Assembly (NCBI GenBank): GCA_029253705.1
Contig: JAQWYY010000162.1
Location: forward strand, 1 to 49,094
Source: Luminiphilus sp.
GTDB lineage: Bacteria; Pseudomonadota; Gammaproteobacteria; Pseudomonadales; Halieaceae
DNA length: 49,094 nucleotides
Reading direction: 5' to 3'
Each line of letters begins with the position of its first letter. Position 1 is the first letter of the stretch. A program made the translations under genes and the position numbers. A model generated the notes under the pieces. That model made no database searches. It was not told the origin of the DNA and worked only from the letters and a program-made list of their open reading frames with translations. Positions 1 through 9,500 of this stretch are shown piece by piece.

Positions 1-888
1 ATTATCGAAATTTCGGGCACGGGTGATTGGCAACAGCTATTGCAGAGCGCAGGGGCTTTGTCGCTTTTTGCTGACCGCAAGCTTATTGAAATTAGACTGC
101 CCTCAGGGAAGCCCGGAACCGAAGGTAGCAAAGCTCTTCAGGAGTACCTCGCCCTCGATACGGAGGATGTTCTGCTAGTCATTGCGGGTAAAGTGGACAA
201 GCAATCGCAACGTGCCAAATGGTTTACACGGATCGACCAGGACGGTTTGGCGGTGCAAATTTGGCCCGTAGGGCGCCGTGAGCTCCCCGGCTTCCTCCAG
301 CAACGACTGAAAAGCGTCGGCCTACGTGCAGACCCCGATGCAGTACAGCTTCTTGCGGAACGTGTTGAAGGCAATTTGCTCGCCGCGGTGCAGGAAGTCG
401 ACAAACTCAAATTATTAGCCACAGAAGAACATGTCACTGTAGACACGGTCTTGAACAGTGTCCTGGCCAACGCTCGCTACAGTACCTTTGGTCTAGCAGA
501 TACCGCGTTAGGCGGTGACGCCGCCGCCGCAATTAGAACACTGCGGGGCTTAGAGGCTGAGTCCACACAGCCCCCTGCCGTGCTGTGGCCTCTCAATCGA
601 GATGTTGCACTACTCGCCGGCCTGCATGACGACTGCGCTAAAGGTCAGCCTTTATCCCGAGCCATGAATCAACGGGGTGTCTGGCGCAGTCGCATGGGCC
701 TCGTCCAAGGGGCAGCGGAACGACAAAACGCCGACGGGATTGGCCGACTCCAAAAACTGGCCTTTCAAGCCGATGCGACGGTGAAGGGTTTTGAAAAAGG
801 GAACCCTTGGGACATATTAGATCAGCTTGTTGTGCTCTTGGCCCAGGGCCCTAACGGCAAAGCTATAAAACCTGCCAGCACTCGATAA
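1..888 (+). CDS. holA: DNA polymerase III subunit delta (3' part, 5' end outside window)
   Basis: This is the clamp-loader delta subunit, which opens the beta sliding clamp within the DnaX complex. The reading frame is open from base 1 (reading IIEISGTGDWQQLLQ) into the segment QSAGALSLFADRKLIEIRLPSGKPG, a typical delta AAA+ N-terminal region. The middle part (ERVEGNLLAAVQEVDKLKLL) and the C-terminal helical collar (WPLNRDVALLAGL) also fit the family. The true start lies upstream, so about 295 codons are visible of a usual 340 or so. An internal TTG at 40 should not be taken as the start. The gene converges on the MFS gene, with only 10 bases between the two stops. In related genomes lptE usually precedes holA, but that is not visible here. 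Confidence 0.93.
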   Translation: MIEISGTGDWQQLLQSAGALSLFADRKLIEIRLPSGKPGTEGSKALQEYLALDTEDVLLVIAGKVDKQSQRAKWFTRIDQDGLAVQIWPVGRRELPGFLQQRLKSVGLRADPDAVQLLAERVEGNLLAAVQEVDKLKLLATEEHVTVDTVLNSVLANARYSTFGLADTALGGDAAAAIRTLRGLEAESTQPPAVLWPLNRDVALLAGLHDDCAKGQPLSRAMNQRGVWRSRMGLVQGAAERQNADGIGRLQKLAFQADATVKGFEKGNPWDILDQLVVLLAQGPNGKAIKPASTR

Positions 889-898
889 TAGGCCATGA

Positions 899-2119
899 TT
901 ACGAAAGACTTGAGCGACGAGCGTAAAGTAACCACAGCACTAGCCAGCCAGCACCAGCGGTTATGGTAAAGACGACGGTGTAACCAAAGCTATCGGTGAG
1001 CACCCCCAAACACGCCGAACCAATCGCGGGCGCCCCCATTGCAAATAGCGTCCACAGGCTCAATACCCGACCGCGATAACTCTCGACCAAGCGCAGCTGA
1101 ATAATCGTTTGGCAACCGGTACCTGCAATAGTCGTGACCAAGCTCAGCGCAAAAATTAATGCCCCCAGCCGGTATAAATTAGAACCCAAGAATAAACCCA
1201 GTATTAACAGGGCAGCGGCGGCAATAGCCATTGCCACTAGGCTGAGCAAACGGGCTGTGTCAGCCTGTTGGCGAGTCATAACCAAACCACCCACAATAGA
1301 TCCTAGGCCCGCGCTCGCTGTCAACGTAGCCAGTTCTCTCGCGCCCCCGCCTAAAAAGCCACCTGCAAAGGCCGGCAGAAGCTCCACGACAGTCCTACCC
1401 AACACACCATTGAGAATAGTGAAAGCAAAGATCAATTGAATAGCCGGCTCCTCGCGCACATAACGAATACCCGCTTTAAATTGTTGTACGTAGGGCTCTC
1501 TAGGTCGTGGCTCACGAACACCTACACCGTGGAGCTTGATCAGGATAGCCGCCGCAATTGCAAACATTATGCTCGCGAGCATAAAAGCCAGCTCGGGACC
1601 GGAACCGGCAATCAGGGCCGCCCCAAGGGCAGGGCCTAGGATACGAGCAATATTGAAGGTGGTGGCAGATAGACCTACAGCACTCGGCAAGGCCGCTCGT
1701 TCAACTAAAAGCGGTATCAGTGCAAGTCGCATCGGGCTATGGCCCGATGTAACAACCCCCATAGCCAATGCCAAAGACAGCAGAACGGGAACCCCAAAGA
1801 CACCTGCCCACAACGCCACTACCCCGGCCAAAGCAATAAAGCCGTGTATGAACATTGAAGCCACTAAACCAGAACGCGGATTGATTCGGTCTGACAAAAT
1901 GCCGAACCAAGGTGACAGCAAGAGCGCAGGGGCAAGCATTAAAGCGGCGGTTATGCCGACCCAGGTTGCCGATAACGTTAGGTCCCAGGCGCTCCAGCCC
2001 AATAAAAAGCGCAACATCCAAGACCCAAGACTGGAAAACCAGCTGGCAGGGAAATAACGCCGAAATGCCACCTCACTTAAAGCTGACCGCCGTACCTGTC
2101 GCTTTTCACGACGCTCCAA
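899..2119 (-). CDS. MFS transporter, EntS/MFS_3-like exporter
   Basis: This is a polytopic inner-membrane protein of 406 residues with about 11-12 hydrophobic segments. The first cytoplasmic loop carries the major-facilitator signature region (FGILSDRINPRSGL). The pattern FPASWFSSLGSWM at the N-terminus and the overall arrangement resemble the EntS-like MFS_3 group of exporters. The substrate cannot be told from sequence. The chosen start is a TTG at 2117-2119, preceded by a strong ribosome site (GGGGAGG, 4 bases away). It is transcribed away from imuA. The LexA box at 2154-2173 lies only about 35 bases upstream of its start, so LexA might also affect this gene, but no divergent promoter is obvious. 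Confidence 0.85.
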   Translation of the reverse strand: MERREKRQVRRSALSEVAFRRYFPASWFSSLGSWMLRFLLGWSAWDLTLSATWVGITAALMLAPALLLSPWFGILSDRINPRSGLVASMFIHGFIALAGVVALWAGVFGVPVLLSLALAMGVVTSGHSPMRLALIPLLVERAALPSAVGLSATTFNIARILGPALGAALIAGSGPELAFMLASIMFAIAAAILIKLHGVGVREPRPREPYVQQFKAGIRYVREEPAIQLIFAFTILNGVLGRTVVELLPAFAGGFLGGGARELATLTASAGLGSIVGGLVMTRQQADTARLLSLVAMAIAAAALLILGLFLGSNLYRLGALIFALSLVTTIAGTGCQTIIQLRLVESYRGRVLSLWTLFAMGAPAIGSACLGVLTDSFGYTVVFTITAGAGWLVLWLLYARRSSLS

Positions 2120-2153
2120 ATAACCTCCCCTTGATTTTGTCGCTCCACAGGAC

Positions 2154-2173
2154 TACTGTTCATATATACAGTA
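2154..2173 (+). promoter_or_regulatory. LexA (SOS) box of imuA
   Basis: The sequence TACTGTTCATATATACAGTA matches the gammaproteobacterial LexA consensus CTGT-N8-ACAG (core 2156-2171). The final TA of the box begins a -10-like hexamer TATCTT (2172-2177). That places the LexA site between -35 and -10 and a start near 2184, giving a leader of about 60 bases before imuA. The imuA ribosome site AGAGGA is at 2230-2235. Confidence 0.9.
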
Positions 2174-2242
2174 TCTTATACAGCAGTACATACAGTCATC
2201 AACGCATCTAGCTGTAAGTCCCTAGCCGCAGAGGAACACAAC

Positions 2243-2986
2243 ATGTCTGATCCACTTGAACACATCATAAGTCGCTCTGATACCTGGCGCGGCATGAGTA
2301 CTGGCGAAAATGTATTCGCGATGCGTACATCTGCCAATAGTGACTTACACGGCGTAGACGCACTGCCTACGGGATTTACAGCCCTCGACGATCAAATTGC
2401 CATGGCAGGTTGGCCACTACGCGGCGGCGTTGAAGTTCTAGGTAAGGATAACAGCACTGACTCCATGGGCTTGTTCCTACCCACCATGGCAGCCCTCAGC
2501 GAACAACGCCGTTGGCAGGCTTTTATTGCCCCACCCCATGCCCCTTATGCACCGCTACTCGCCGCCCGTGGGATTGCCACCGAGCAAATTCTGATGGTGC
2601 ATCCTAAAGATCGTGAAGAGTTATTATGGGCCACAGAACAAGCCATCCGTAGCACCACTTGCAGTATCGTTTTCAGCTGGCTGGGAGCCAGTGATTACCG
2701 TTATTCTGAATTACGAAAGCTACAGTTAGCCGCCACTGAAAACGACACACTTGTCGTTCTTTTTAGGGCCAATCAAGCTATAGAACAACATACGCCGTTT
2801 AGCTTGCGCCTAACCGTCGATCGCTATCACACCGTCGATATTCTTAAGCAACGTGGCGGCAGGCCAACAGGTAATATCAGACTTCCTGATGAAGAAGACA
2901 TCATTAACACCCCACAACCCTGGGAGATTTCTGCAGGCAAAATGCGTCGTACTCATACGGGGCAAATACTGACGCCCGTTGCCTAA
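2243..2986 (+). CDS. imuA: ImuA, SOS mutagenesis accessory protein (RecA/SulA-like)
   Basis: ImuA is the RecA-fold partner of ImuB and DnaE2 in the damage-inducible translesion mutasome. It is often annotated as SulA-like or as a translesion DNA synthesis-associated protein. The protein has 247 residues with the family segments LPTGFTALDDQIAMAGWPLRGGVEVLGK near residues 41-68 and SIVFSWLGASDYRYSELRKLQLAA in the second half. The Walker A region is degenerate (GKDNSTDS), as is common in ImuA. The ATG has a good ribosome site (AGAGGA, 7-base spacer) and a LexA box upstream. Unlike the usual imuA-imuB-dnaE2 operon, imuB does not follow directly: osmC and a DUF2788 gene lie between them. Confidence 0.88.
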   Translation: MSDPLEHIISRSDTWRGMSTGENVFAMRTSANSDLHGVDALPTGFTALDDQIAMAGWPLRGGVEVLGKDNSTDSMGLFLPTMAALSEQRRWQAFIAPPHAPYAPLLAARGIATEQILMVHPKDREELLWATEQAIRSTTCSIVFSWLGASDYRYSELRKLQLAATENDTLVVLFRANQAIEQHTPFSLRLTVDRYHTVDILKQRGGRPTGNIRLPDEEDIINTPQPWEISAGKMRRTHTGQILTPVA

Positions 2987-3026
2987 AACGAAGCCATTAA
3001 AAACCGTCACATGACGTCGCATGAAC

Positions 3027-3053
3027 AGGCAAGCTACACTCACGTACTTGCCT
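3027..3053. promoter_or_regulatory. Inverted repeat over the osmC promoter region (possible operator)
   Basis: AGGCAAG (3027-3033) and CTTGCCT (3047-3053) form a perfect 7-bp inverted repeat with a 13-base spacer, 28 bases before the osmC ATG. A -10-like TACACT (3035-3040) lies inside the spacer, so a bound repressor would block it. The identity of any regulator is unknown, and a simple hairpin is an alternative. Confidence 0.35.
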
Positions 3054-3081
3054 AGCCGATAGCCCCTACGGAGCCGACTTC

Positions 3082-3519
3082 ATGGAACCTCTTCCGCACC
3101 ATTACACGGCCATCGCCAGTGGTGACAAAGCCGATAGTCACATTACGGTAACCGCCTCGGGTCTGCCTGATCTCACCACTAATGCCCCTGCCGAATTTGG
3201 CGGCCCGGGCAATCAATGGAGTCCTGAATCACTATTAATGGCTGCCGTAGCAGACTGCTTTGTTTTGACGTTTCGTGCCATTGCTCAAGCATCCAAACTA
3301 CAGTGGGATCAAATTCAATGTCAGGCGACTGGCACGCTTGATCGCATTGACCGCAAGCCACAATTTACGGAGATTCAGTTGCATGTCACCGTAACGCCAC
3401 AAGGCGATATCAGCGCAGAACGCGTACAACGTCTTCTCGAAAAGGCTGAAGACGGCTGTTTAATCACCAACTCTCTAAGTGCGACTGTGTCCATGACCAG
3501 CGATATTCAGCAAGCCTAA
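3082..3519 (+). CDS. OsmC/Ohr family peroxiredoxin-like protein
   Basis: This 145-residue protein has the OsmC fold and would act as a cytoplasmic thiol-dependent (hydro)peroxidase. The motif APAEFGGPGNQWSPESLLMAAVADCF supplies the first conserved Cys. The second lies in EDGCLITNSL near the C-terminus. Both redox cysteines are present, which argues that it is active. It belongs to the general OsmC/YhfA-like group rather than being a clear Ohr. Its stop overlaps the next start by one base (TAATG), so it is co-translated with the DUF2788 gene. It sits 95 bases after imuA and may be read partly from the SOS promoter, or from its own promoter under the inverted repeat at 3027-3053. Confidence 0.88.
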   Translation: MEPLPHHYTAIASGDKADSHITVTASGLPDLTTNAPAEFGGPGNQWSPESLLMAAVADCFVLTFRAIAQASKLQWDQIQCQATGTLDRIDRKPQFTEIQLHVTVTPQGDISAERVQRLLEKAEDGCLITNSLSATVSMTSDIQQA

Positions 3520-3731
3520 TGGCACTGGATACTTGGCTCAGTGAGTGGGGCGTTACCCTCGGTGTAACGGCACTCATGGCACTGATGGTTTTTATTGTTT
3601 GGGACCTGGCGCGCCGCAACAATGCCGGGCGTTACGGCACCTTTATTTTATTTATTGCACTTGCCATGGGCCTGCTAGGCTTTGCCATTAAAGGAGCTAT
3701 CCAGTACTTAATGGAAGGCGGCGGCCTTTAA
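3519..3731 (+). CDS. DUF2788 family small membrane protein
   Basis: This 70-residue protein has two predicted transmembrane segments, roughly residues 10-30 (GVTLGVTALMALMVFIVWDLA) and 42-63 (FILFIALAMGLLGFAIKGAI), joined by a short basic loop RRNNAGRYG. The pattern fits the DUF2788 family of small proteobacterial inner-membrane proteins, whose function is unknown. Its ATG overlaps the osmC stop (TAATG), so the two form a translationally coupled pair. No enzymatic residues are apparent. Confidence 0.82.
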   Translation: MALDTWLSEWGVTLGVTALMALMVFIVWDLARRNNAGRYGTFILFIALAMGLLGFAIKGAIQYLMEGGGL

Positions 3732-4061
3732 ATCTAGCCCTGGTCTAAAGGCGCATTTACCTCATAGAAACCGGCACCATGGGCTGCTCCTCAAACAAGC
3801 GGAAAATTTTTCTTCTCTTCCAATTATTACAAACTGCGAGCGGCGCTATTTTAGACTTACAACAACACAACAAAATACACCATCTACACTCAAGGTTGCT
3901 CCACACAAGCTCGGTTTCGCTCAAGACCTATGCGAGCCAATAGCAATATGCGTAACACCTCGGATTACCATATACACAACTCATAACAGCCATTAAGGCT
4001 GCTAGGGCAATTAAGGCTTCGATAGAGAAAATTCTTTGGCGTCGTTCAAAAGGCTATTCAA
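3732..4061. other. Gene-free interval before imuB
   Basis: This 330-base stretch has no convincing coding region. The only structure I see is a short hairpin CAGCC-ATTAA-GGCTG near 3988-4002, with no T-run after it. The useful signal is the LexA box immediately downstream at 4062. Confidence 0.6.
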
Positions 4062-4081
4062 TACTGTATATATATACAGTA
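4062..4081 (+). promoter_or_regulatory. LexA (SOS) box and promoter of imuB
   Basis: TACTGTATATATATACAGTA is a perfect 20-bp LexA consensus palindrome. The last two bases start a -10 hexamer TATTAT (4080-4085). Six bases later comes the imuB ATG (4092), so transcription should begin at or within a base or two of the start codon. LexA bound here would cover the spacer and the -10. Confidence 0.95.
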
Positions 4082-4091
4082 TTATTGGGGT

Positions 4092-5531
4092 ATGTCCCTC
4101 TGGCTCTACCTTCGCTTTCCCCAGCTTCCCCTTGAGTGTCAACCACTACAGCAGGACTGCCCAGCCGTTGTCATAGAGCGACAGCGCGTAATCGCTGTCA
4201 ACGACGAAGCGCAATTAACAGGCCTTAAACTAGGACAAAGTACTGCCACCGTTCGTGCCCTCGTCGATACATCTCATCTACAACTCCTTGAACGGGATCC
4301 AAGCCAAGAGTTGCGCGCCTTAGAACGCCTAGAGTGCTGGGCTTACAGCATTACGCCCACGCTGGAACGCTGGCAGGATGAGGGAATTCAACTTGAGGTC
4401 GGTCGATGTTTAAAGCTGTACGGCGGTCTGAAAAAGCTATTTGACAACATTCAAAATGACCTCGAGAAACGGGGTTTTACGGTCAAATCAGGCTTAGCGC
4501 CTAACCGTTCTGCCGCTTGGCTACTCAGTCATTGGGAGGAACGTTTTTTATATCCATCGGATCAGAGTCTACGAAAACGGCTTGATAAAATTCCTCTATA
4601 TCTACTGCGAAAAGTTCAAGCAGGTCAATTCTTGAGTGCCATTACCAGCCTCGAAAAAGCGGGGATTCAAACACTGGGAGAGATACTCGAAATGCCTACA
4701 AGCGCACTGGGACGCCGCTGCGGCCAGGCATTTCAAAAATGGCTGGGAGATGTCACGGCGACTTCTGACACCGTTACTCAGGATTTTCATCCGCCCCATC
4801 AGTTTTATGATTCCTTATGGTTCGGCTTTGAAATTCGCAACCAGATCGAACTGCACCCCGCTATGCAGCAATTGCTGCAAGCTTTGGCGCGCTTTTGCCG
4901 TGCGACTCAACATCGGGCAACCCATATCGAGTGGCAGATGTTGCGCATGCATGGCAGCACCGAACGCTTCGAAGTTCGCAGTAGTGAAGCTCATGCTGAT
5001 CCCGAGCTCTGGTTTGAGCTATCACGCCTGAGCCTAGAACAGAGCTCACTGGGTGCTAGTATCGAGGGATTGGCCCTTAATGTTCACCACTTCCAAACCC
5101 AACATGCCGCTGTTGCCGATTTATTTGGTGAAACCCATCATCGTGAACCCCTCCATAATCTGGTCGATCGCCTCAGATCACGGCTAGGACTACAAGCCAT
5201 CAATCAGATCGCCCTACGCGAGGCACATTTACCCGAACACAGTCAGTATTTAAGTCAAGATACCGCACCGCTACAGCCGACCTTGCAGGGGCAGGCACAA
5301 CGACCTTTTTGGCTATTTGATGAGCCCCACCCAATACGGATTAAAGACAATGTATTGCATTGGAACGGTGTACTAACAATCTTGCTAGGACCTGAGCGCC
5401 TTGAAGATAATTGGTGGCAAAAACCTGCCAGCCGAGACTACTACATTGCCCAAACTCAAGCAGGACAACCCATTTGGATTTTCGAAGATCGCTATAGCAA
5501 ACAATGGTATGTACAGGGAATACTGCCATAG
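4092..5531 (+). CDS. imuB: ImuB, catalytically dead Y-family polymerase homologue
   Basis: ImuB is the scaffold of the SOS mutasome, bridging the beta clamp, ImuA and the DnaE2 polymerase. It has 479 residues. The N-terminus MSLWLYLRFPQLPLE replaces the catalytic DxD strand of true Y-family polymerases. The second motif (EGIQLEVGRCLKLYGG) also lacks the SxDE acidic pair, so it should not polymerise DNA. The little-finger region and the ImuB-specific tail follow (RPFWLFDEP ... GPERLEDNWW ... RDYYIAQTQAGQPIWIFEDR). A clamp-binding-like VADLF occurs at residues 341-345. The start is set by the typical N-terminus. There is no properly spaced Shine-Dalgarno, in keeping with a leaderless mRNA from the LexA-controlled promoter 10 bases upstream. 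Confidence 0.93.
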   Translation: MSLWLYLRFPQLPLECQPLQQDCPAVVIERQRVIAVNDEAQLTGLKLGQSTATVRALVDTSHLQLLERDPSQELRALERLECWAYSITPTLERWQDEGIQLEVGRCLKLYGGLKKLFDNIQNDLEKRGFTVKSGLAPNRSAAWLLSHWEERFLYPSDQSLRKRLDKIPLYLLRKVQAGQFLSAITSLEKAGIQTLGEILEMPTSALGRRCGQAFQKWLGDVTATSDTVTQDFHPPHQFYDSLWFGFEIRNQIELHPAMQQLLQALARFCRATQHRATHIEWQMLRMHGSTERFEVRSSEAHADPELWFELSRLSLEQSSLGASIEGLALNVHHFQTQHAAVADLFGETHHREPLHNLVDRLRSRLGLQAINQIALREAHLPEHSQYLSQDTAPLQPTLQGQAQRPFWLFDEPHPIRIKDNVLHWNGVLTILLGPERLEDNWWQKPASRDYYIAQTQAGQPIWIFEDRYSKQWYVQGILP

Positions 5532-5759
5532 GCGCTTCAAGCGCCATGCACAGTAACTTCAAAGTCTGTTCGCGCTAATTAGCTGCGACAATCAACACCG
5601 TGAGTAGGACTGAACGGTTTAAAGAGCTCATACCATAGCGAGGCGCCTCAAAGCCTCAGTCATCAACCGAACAGATTTTAGCGTTTGCTGCTGTCTTTGC
5701 CCCGCCTATCAGACGTCTTTCAAGCGATAAAAATCAAGCTCAAGTTGTAGAACATGCCT

Positions 5760-6290
5760 TTAGTGCAACCAGACCAAGTCATCCACGGCAAACCCCAGAG
5801 CCTGAGCGCGATCGGTAAATGACTGGCGAGTGTCATCGCTGATATCGGTGTCTCGAGCTAGTAGCCACAAGTAATCCGTGTTGTAACCCGCCACAAAGGC
5901 GTATCGATAATTAGGGTCTAACTCAAAGACAATGTAACTACCGTAGAACGGCCCAAAAAATGAAACTTTAAGATGCGCCGTGCCCTCATCGCCAACAAAC
6001 TTAGCGTGACCCTCGGCAACTTTATACTCACCCGTTTCTGAGTCGGTGCCACTGTTGATAACGCGGACAGCACCATCGTCACGTAACGAGTACTCCGCCG
6101 TCACATCAACCAGACCTCGCTCAAAACTGTGATCGAGACGGGCAATTTCATGCCACGTGCCCAGATAGCGTGACTTATCAAAATCGGTCACCGGCTCGAC
6201 ACCCTCAGGCATACCGGTACACCCAGATAACGCCACCAAAATGAGCAAACTAAAACTCAGATATTTAAATATAATTCGGCTCAACGTCAT
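5760..6290 (-). CDS. blc: Blc-like lipocalin lipoprotein
   Basis: This is an outer-membrane lipocalin of the bacterial Blc type, with 176 residues. The N-terminal hydrophobic stretch ends in the lipobox LSGC (Cys23-24 region), and the residues after it (TGMPEG) carry no Asp at +2, predicting sorting to the outer membrane. The lipocalin signature GTWHEIARLDHSFERGL is at about residues 44-60, with FFGPFYGSYIVFELDPNYRYAFV and YLWLLARD further on. Members bind lysophospholipids or fatty acids. The gene lies on the opposite strand between imuB and dnaE2 and separates two SOS genes that normally share an operon. The interval 5532-5759 beyond its 3' end contains only two short GC hairpins (near 5530 and 5640). 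Confidence 0.9.
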   Translation of the reverse strand: MTLSRIIFKYLSFSLLILVALSGCTGMPEGVEPVTDFDKSRYLGTWHEIARLDHSFERGLVDVTAEYSLRDDGAVRVINSGTDSETGEYKVAEGHAKFVGDEGTAHLKVSFFGPFYGSYIVFELDPNYRYAFVAGYNTDYLWLLARDTDISDDTRQSFTDRAQALGFAVDDLVWLH

Positions 6291-6533
6291 GGCACTAACC
6301 TTATGAAATAGTTGTTTTCAGGGCCATGAAGAACCTCACCACAGCCATCGGTGTCCACTGTAACCGCTTCACCATTTGTGAAGGAAGGTGTGCCCACCCA
6401 TATTGCTCAATCAATATTCTTTGATGAGGTTCCTGATGACATAAAACAGCCCTCCGACGTCAAAGAACGTTACCGCTATCAAACCGTTACCCGCCTGTGT
6501 AATAAGCCATTAAATTCCAGCACCACACCATTA

Positions 6534-6553
6534 TACTGTATAAATATACAGTA
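6534..6553 (+). promoter_or_regulatory. LexA (SOS) box and promoter of dnaE2
   Basis: TACTGTATAAATATACAGTA matches the LexA consensus (core CTGT-N8-ACAG at 6536-6551). It runs straight into a perfect -10 hexamer TATAAT (6552-6557), and the dnaE2 ATG at 6564 lies exactly 6 bases after the hexamer. The geometry is the same as at imuB: 10 bases between box and ATG. Confidence 0.95.
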
Positions 6554-6563
6554 TAATAATTGT

Positions 6564-9500
6564 ATGCCTTACGCCGAACTTCACTGTCTTAGTAACTACA
6601 GCTTCCTACTCGGAGCCTCCCACCCCGAAGAATTAGTGGAACGTGCCGCCGCCTGCGGCTACTCCGCATTGGCCATTACCGACGAATGCTCCCTTGCCGG
6701 TGTTGTAAAGGCACATGTCGCTGCAAAACGCTGCGCTATAAAACTTATTATTGGTAGTGAATTTAATTTGGTTGAAGGTATTCGCCTTATTGCACTGGCG
6801 CCCAGCCGAGAGGCCTATGCCGAGCTGTCAGGCCTAATCAGTCGCTCTAGACGCCGCAGCCCCAAAGGCGAGTACACCACCCGACTGCGTGACATTATCT
6901 TTCACTTGAAACGCTGCCTTATTATCTGGCTACCCGGCGACTCTGAGCATGAAATGGGGTCCGGGCAACAACTGGCACGATTATGTCCCGGACGAATCTG
7001 GATTGGCAGTAGTCGCCTACTAGGCAATGATGAAATACGACGCTTTCGCCAGCGTTGGGACTTAGCACAAAAGTTAAACCTACCCTTGGTCGCCTGCGGT
7101 GATGTCCGGATGCACAGCGCATCACGAAAACGACTGCATGATGTACTAACCGCCCTACACCACAACACAACGGTTAGTAAGCTGGGGCTGCGGAGACTTG
7201 CTAACAGCCAACAGCACCTGCGCACTCTTGATAAATTACTCCCGCTCTACCCGCCATCACTGATTGGCGAAACTTTACGCATCAGTCAACAGTGCCAATT
7301 CAGCCTTGATGAACTTCGCTATGAGTACCCAGAAGAAGTTATTCCAACCGGCCAAGATGCCAATACCTATTTACGAGAGCAGGTCGCTCTAGGTGCGGCG
7401 CAACGCTGGCCTAACGGTGTACCCAATAACATTCAGAATCGCATACAACACGAATTAGTACTCATTTCTGAACTCGACTTCGAATACTACTTTCTAACTG
7501 TGTACGACCTTGTTCGATTTGCTAGGGAAAGGCATATCCTGTGCCAAGGTCGAGGCTCTGCTGCCAATTCTGTTGTTTGCTATTGCTTACACATTACCGA
7601 AGTCAATCCCGAGCAAGTTAACTTGCTATTCGAGCGTTTCATATCACGAGAACGCGATGAGCCTCCAGATATTGACGTGGATTTTGAACACGAACGTCGT
7701 GAAGAAATCATTCAATATATCTACCGAAAATACACGCGGAGACGCGCCGCTTTAGCTGCTACCGTTATCACTTATCGGTCCAGAAGTGCGGTTCGAGATG
7801 TCGGTAAAGCCCTAGGTCTCGATGCCATTTTAGTGGAAGATCTTGCTAAGTCACTGGCGTGGTGGAACCGAGAGGGCGAGCTTAGGCAGCGCTTCGAGCA
7901 GCAAGGCATGGGGATGCCCGGCAAACAGGCTCAGCTTTTCCTTGATCTGGTACAGGAGATACTCGGCTTTCCACGCCATCTCTCCCAGCACGTTGGCGGC
8001 TTTGTTATTAGCCGCGGTCCCATATCCAATCTGGTTCCGGTAGAAAACGCCAGTATGGATGAACGAACGGTTATTCAATGGGACAAAGAAGATATTGAAG
8101 CCCTAGGATTACTAAAAGTTGATGTACTAGCTTTGGGTATGTTGTCGGCTATCCGTAAAACTTTGGCGCTAGTAAACCGGGAAAATCCTCAAATAAAGCG
8201 TATTCAGGATATTCCCCGTGAAGACCAGGCAACTTATAAAATGCTTCAGTCCGCCGACTCCCTGGGTGTATTTCAGATTGAGTCTCGAGCACAGATGTCG
8301 ATGTTGCCACGTCTTAAGCCCGCTTGTTTTTATGATCTTGTTATTGAAATTGCCATTGTCCGGCCAGGCCCGATACAAGGCGATATGGTGCACCCCTACC
8401 TACGTAGAAAGCATGGGCTCGAAGTGGTTACCTACCCCAATGAAGATATTAAGTCGGTACTTGAGCCGACATTAGGGGTCCCCATTTTTCAAGAGCAAGT
8501 GATACGCCTCGCCATGGTTGCGGCGGGGTTTACCGGGGGGGAAGCAGACGCACTGCGCCGAGCAATCACCAACTGGGGTCGCAACAGCAAACTCTTAACT
8601 TTTGAAAAAAAACTCAAGGATGGCATGCGCGAGCGAGGCTACAGTGCCGAGTATTCCAATCGCTTGTTCGATCAAATTAAAGGCTTTGGCGGCTATGGTT
8701 TTCCTGAGTCCCATTCAGCGAGTTTTGCCCTATTAGCCTACGTTTCCGCCTGGTTAAAGTGCCACTATCCAGCAGCTTTTTATGTGGGCTTACTCAATAG
8801 CCAGCCCATGGGGTTCTATACACCTTCACAACTCATACAAGATGCCCAACGCCATGGTGTTACGGTATTACCTACAGACGTCAACCACAGCGAATGGAAT
8901 CATCAGCTGCTCAGCCAGACCGATCAGGGCCAGCCCCCAATACGCCTGGGGTTACGACTAATAAAGGGCTTAAATAGACGCGCGGGACATCGAATTGCCG
9001 ACGCCCAGCGACAAATGCCCTTTAAAAACATCAGTGACCTCAGACGTAGAGCACAACTTGAGAAAAGCGACATGGAGGTACTGGCTAGTGCCGACGCTTT
9101 AAAAAGTTTAAGTGGCCATAGACATCAATCGCAGTGGCAGGTCATGGCACTGCAAACGCCCAGCCCCTTACTGCGCGACACTCTCAATGAAAACAGATCA
9201 GAAGGTTTAAGTGATCACATTGAGTTACCAGTGCCCTCTATTGCTGAAAATGTAATGGCCGACTACCAGAGTACCGGAGTCACACTACGTGATCACCCAC
9301 TCGCGTTACTACGTGGGCACGCGCCATTCAACCAATGTCGAAAGTACAGCGAGCTTTCAGGATTGGGAAACAATCGCTTTGTTCGTATCGCCGGTATTGT
9401 TACTTGTCGCCAACGCCCTGGAACAGCTTCTGGCGTGGTGTTTCTGACCCTTGAGGATGAGACAGGTAATCACAACGTTGTCGTCTGGCCAAAAATACAA

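Noticed and set aside
138-470. Antisense frame within holA
   Set aside because: It has no recognisable domain or ribosome site and lies entirely within a well-supported gene.
6351-6563. N-terminal extension of dnaE2 in the same frame
   Set aside because: It would translate through the LexA box and the TATAAT, and the 71 residues have no DnaE2 similarity.
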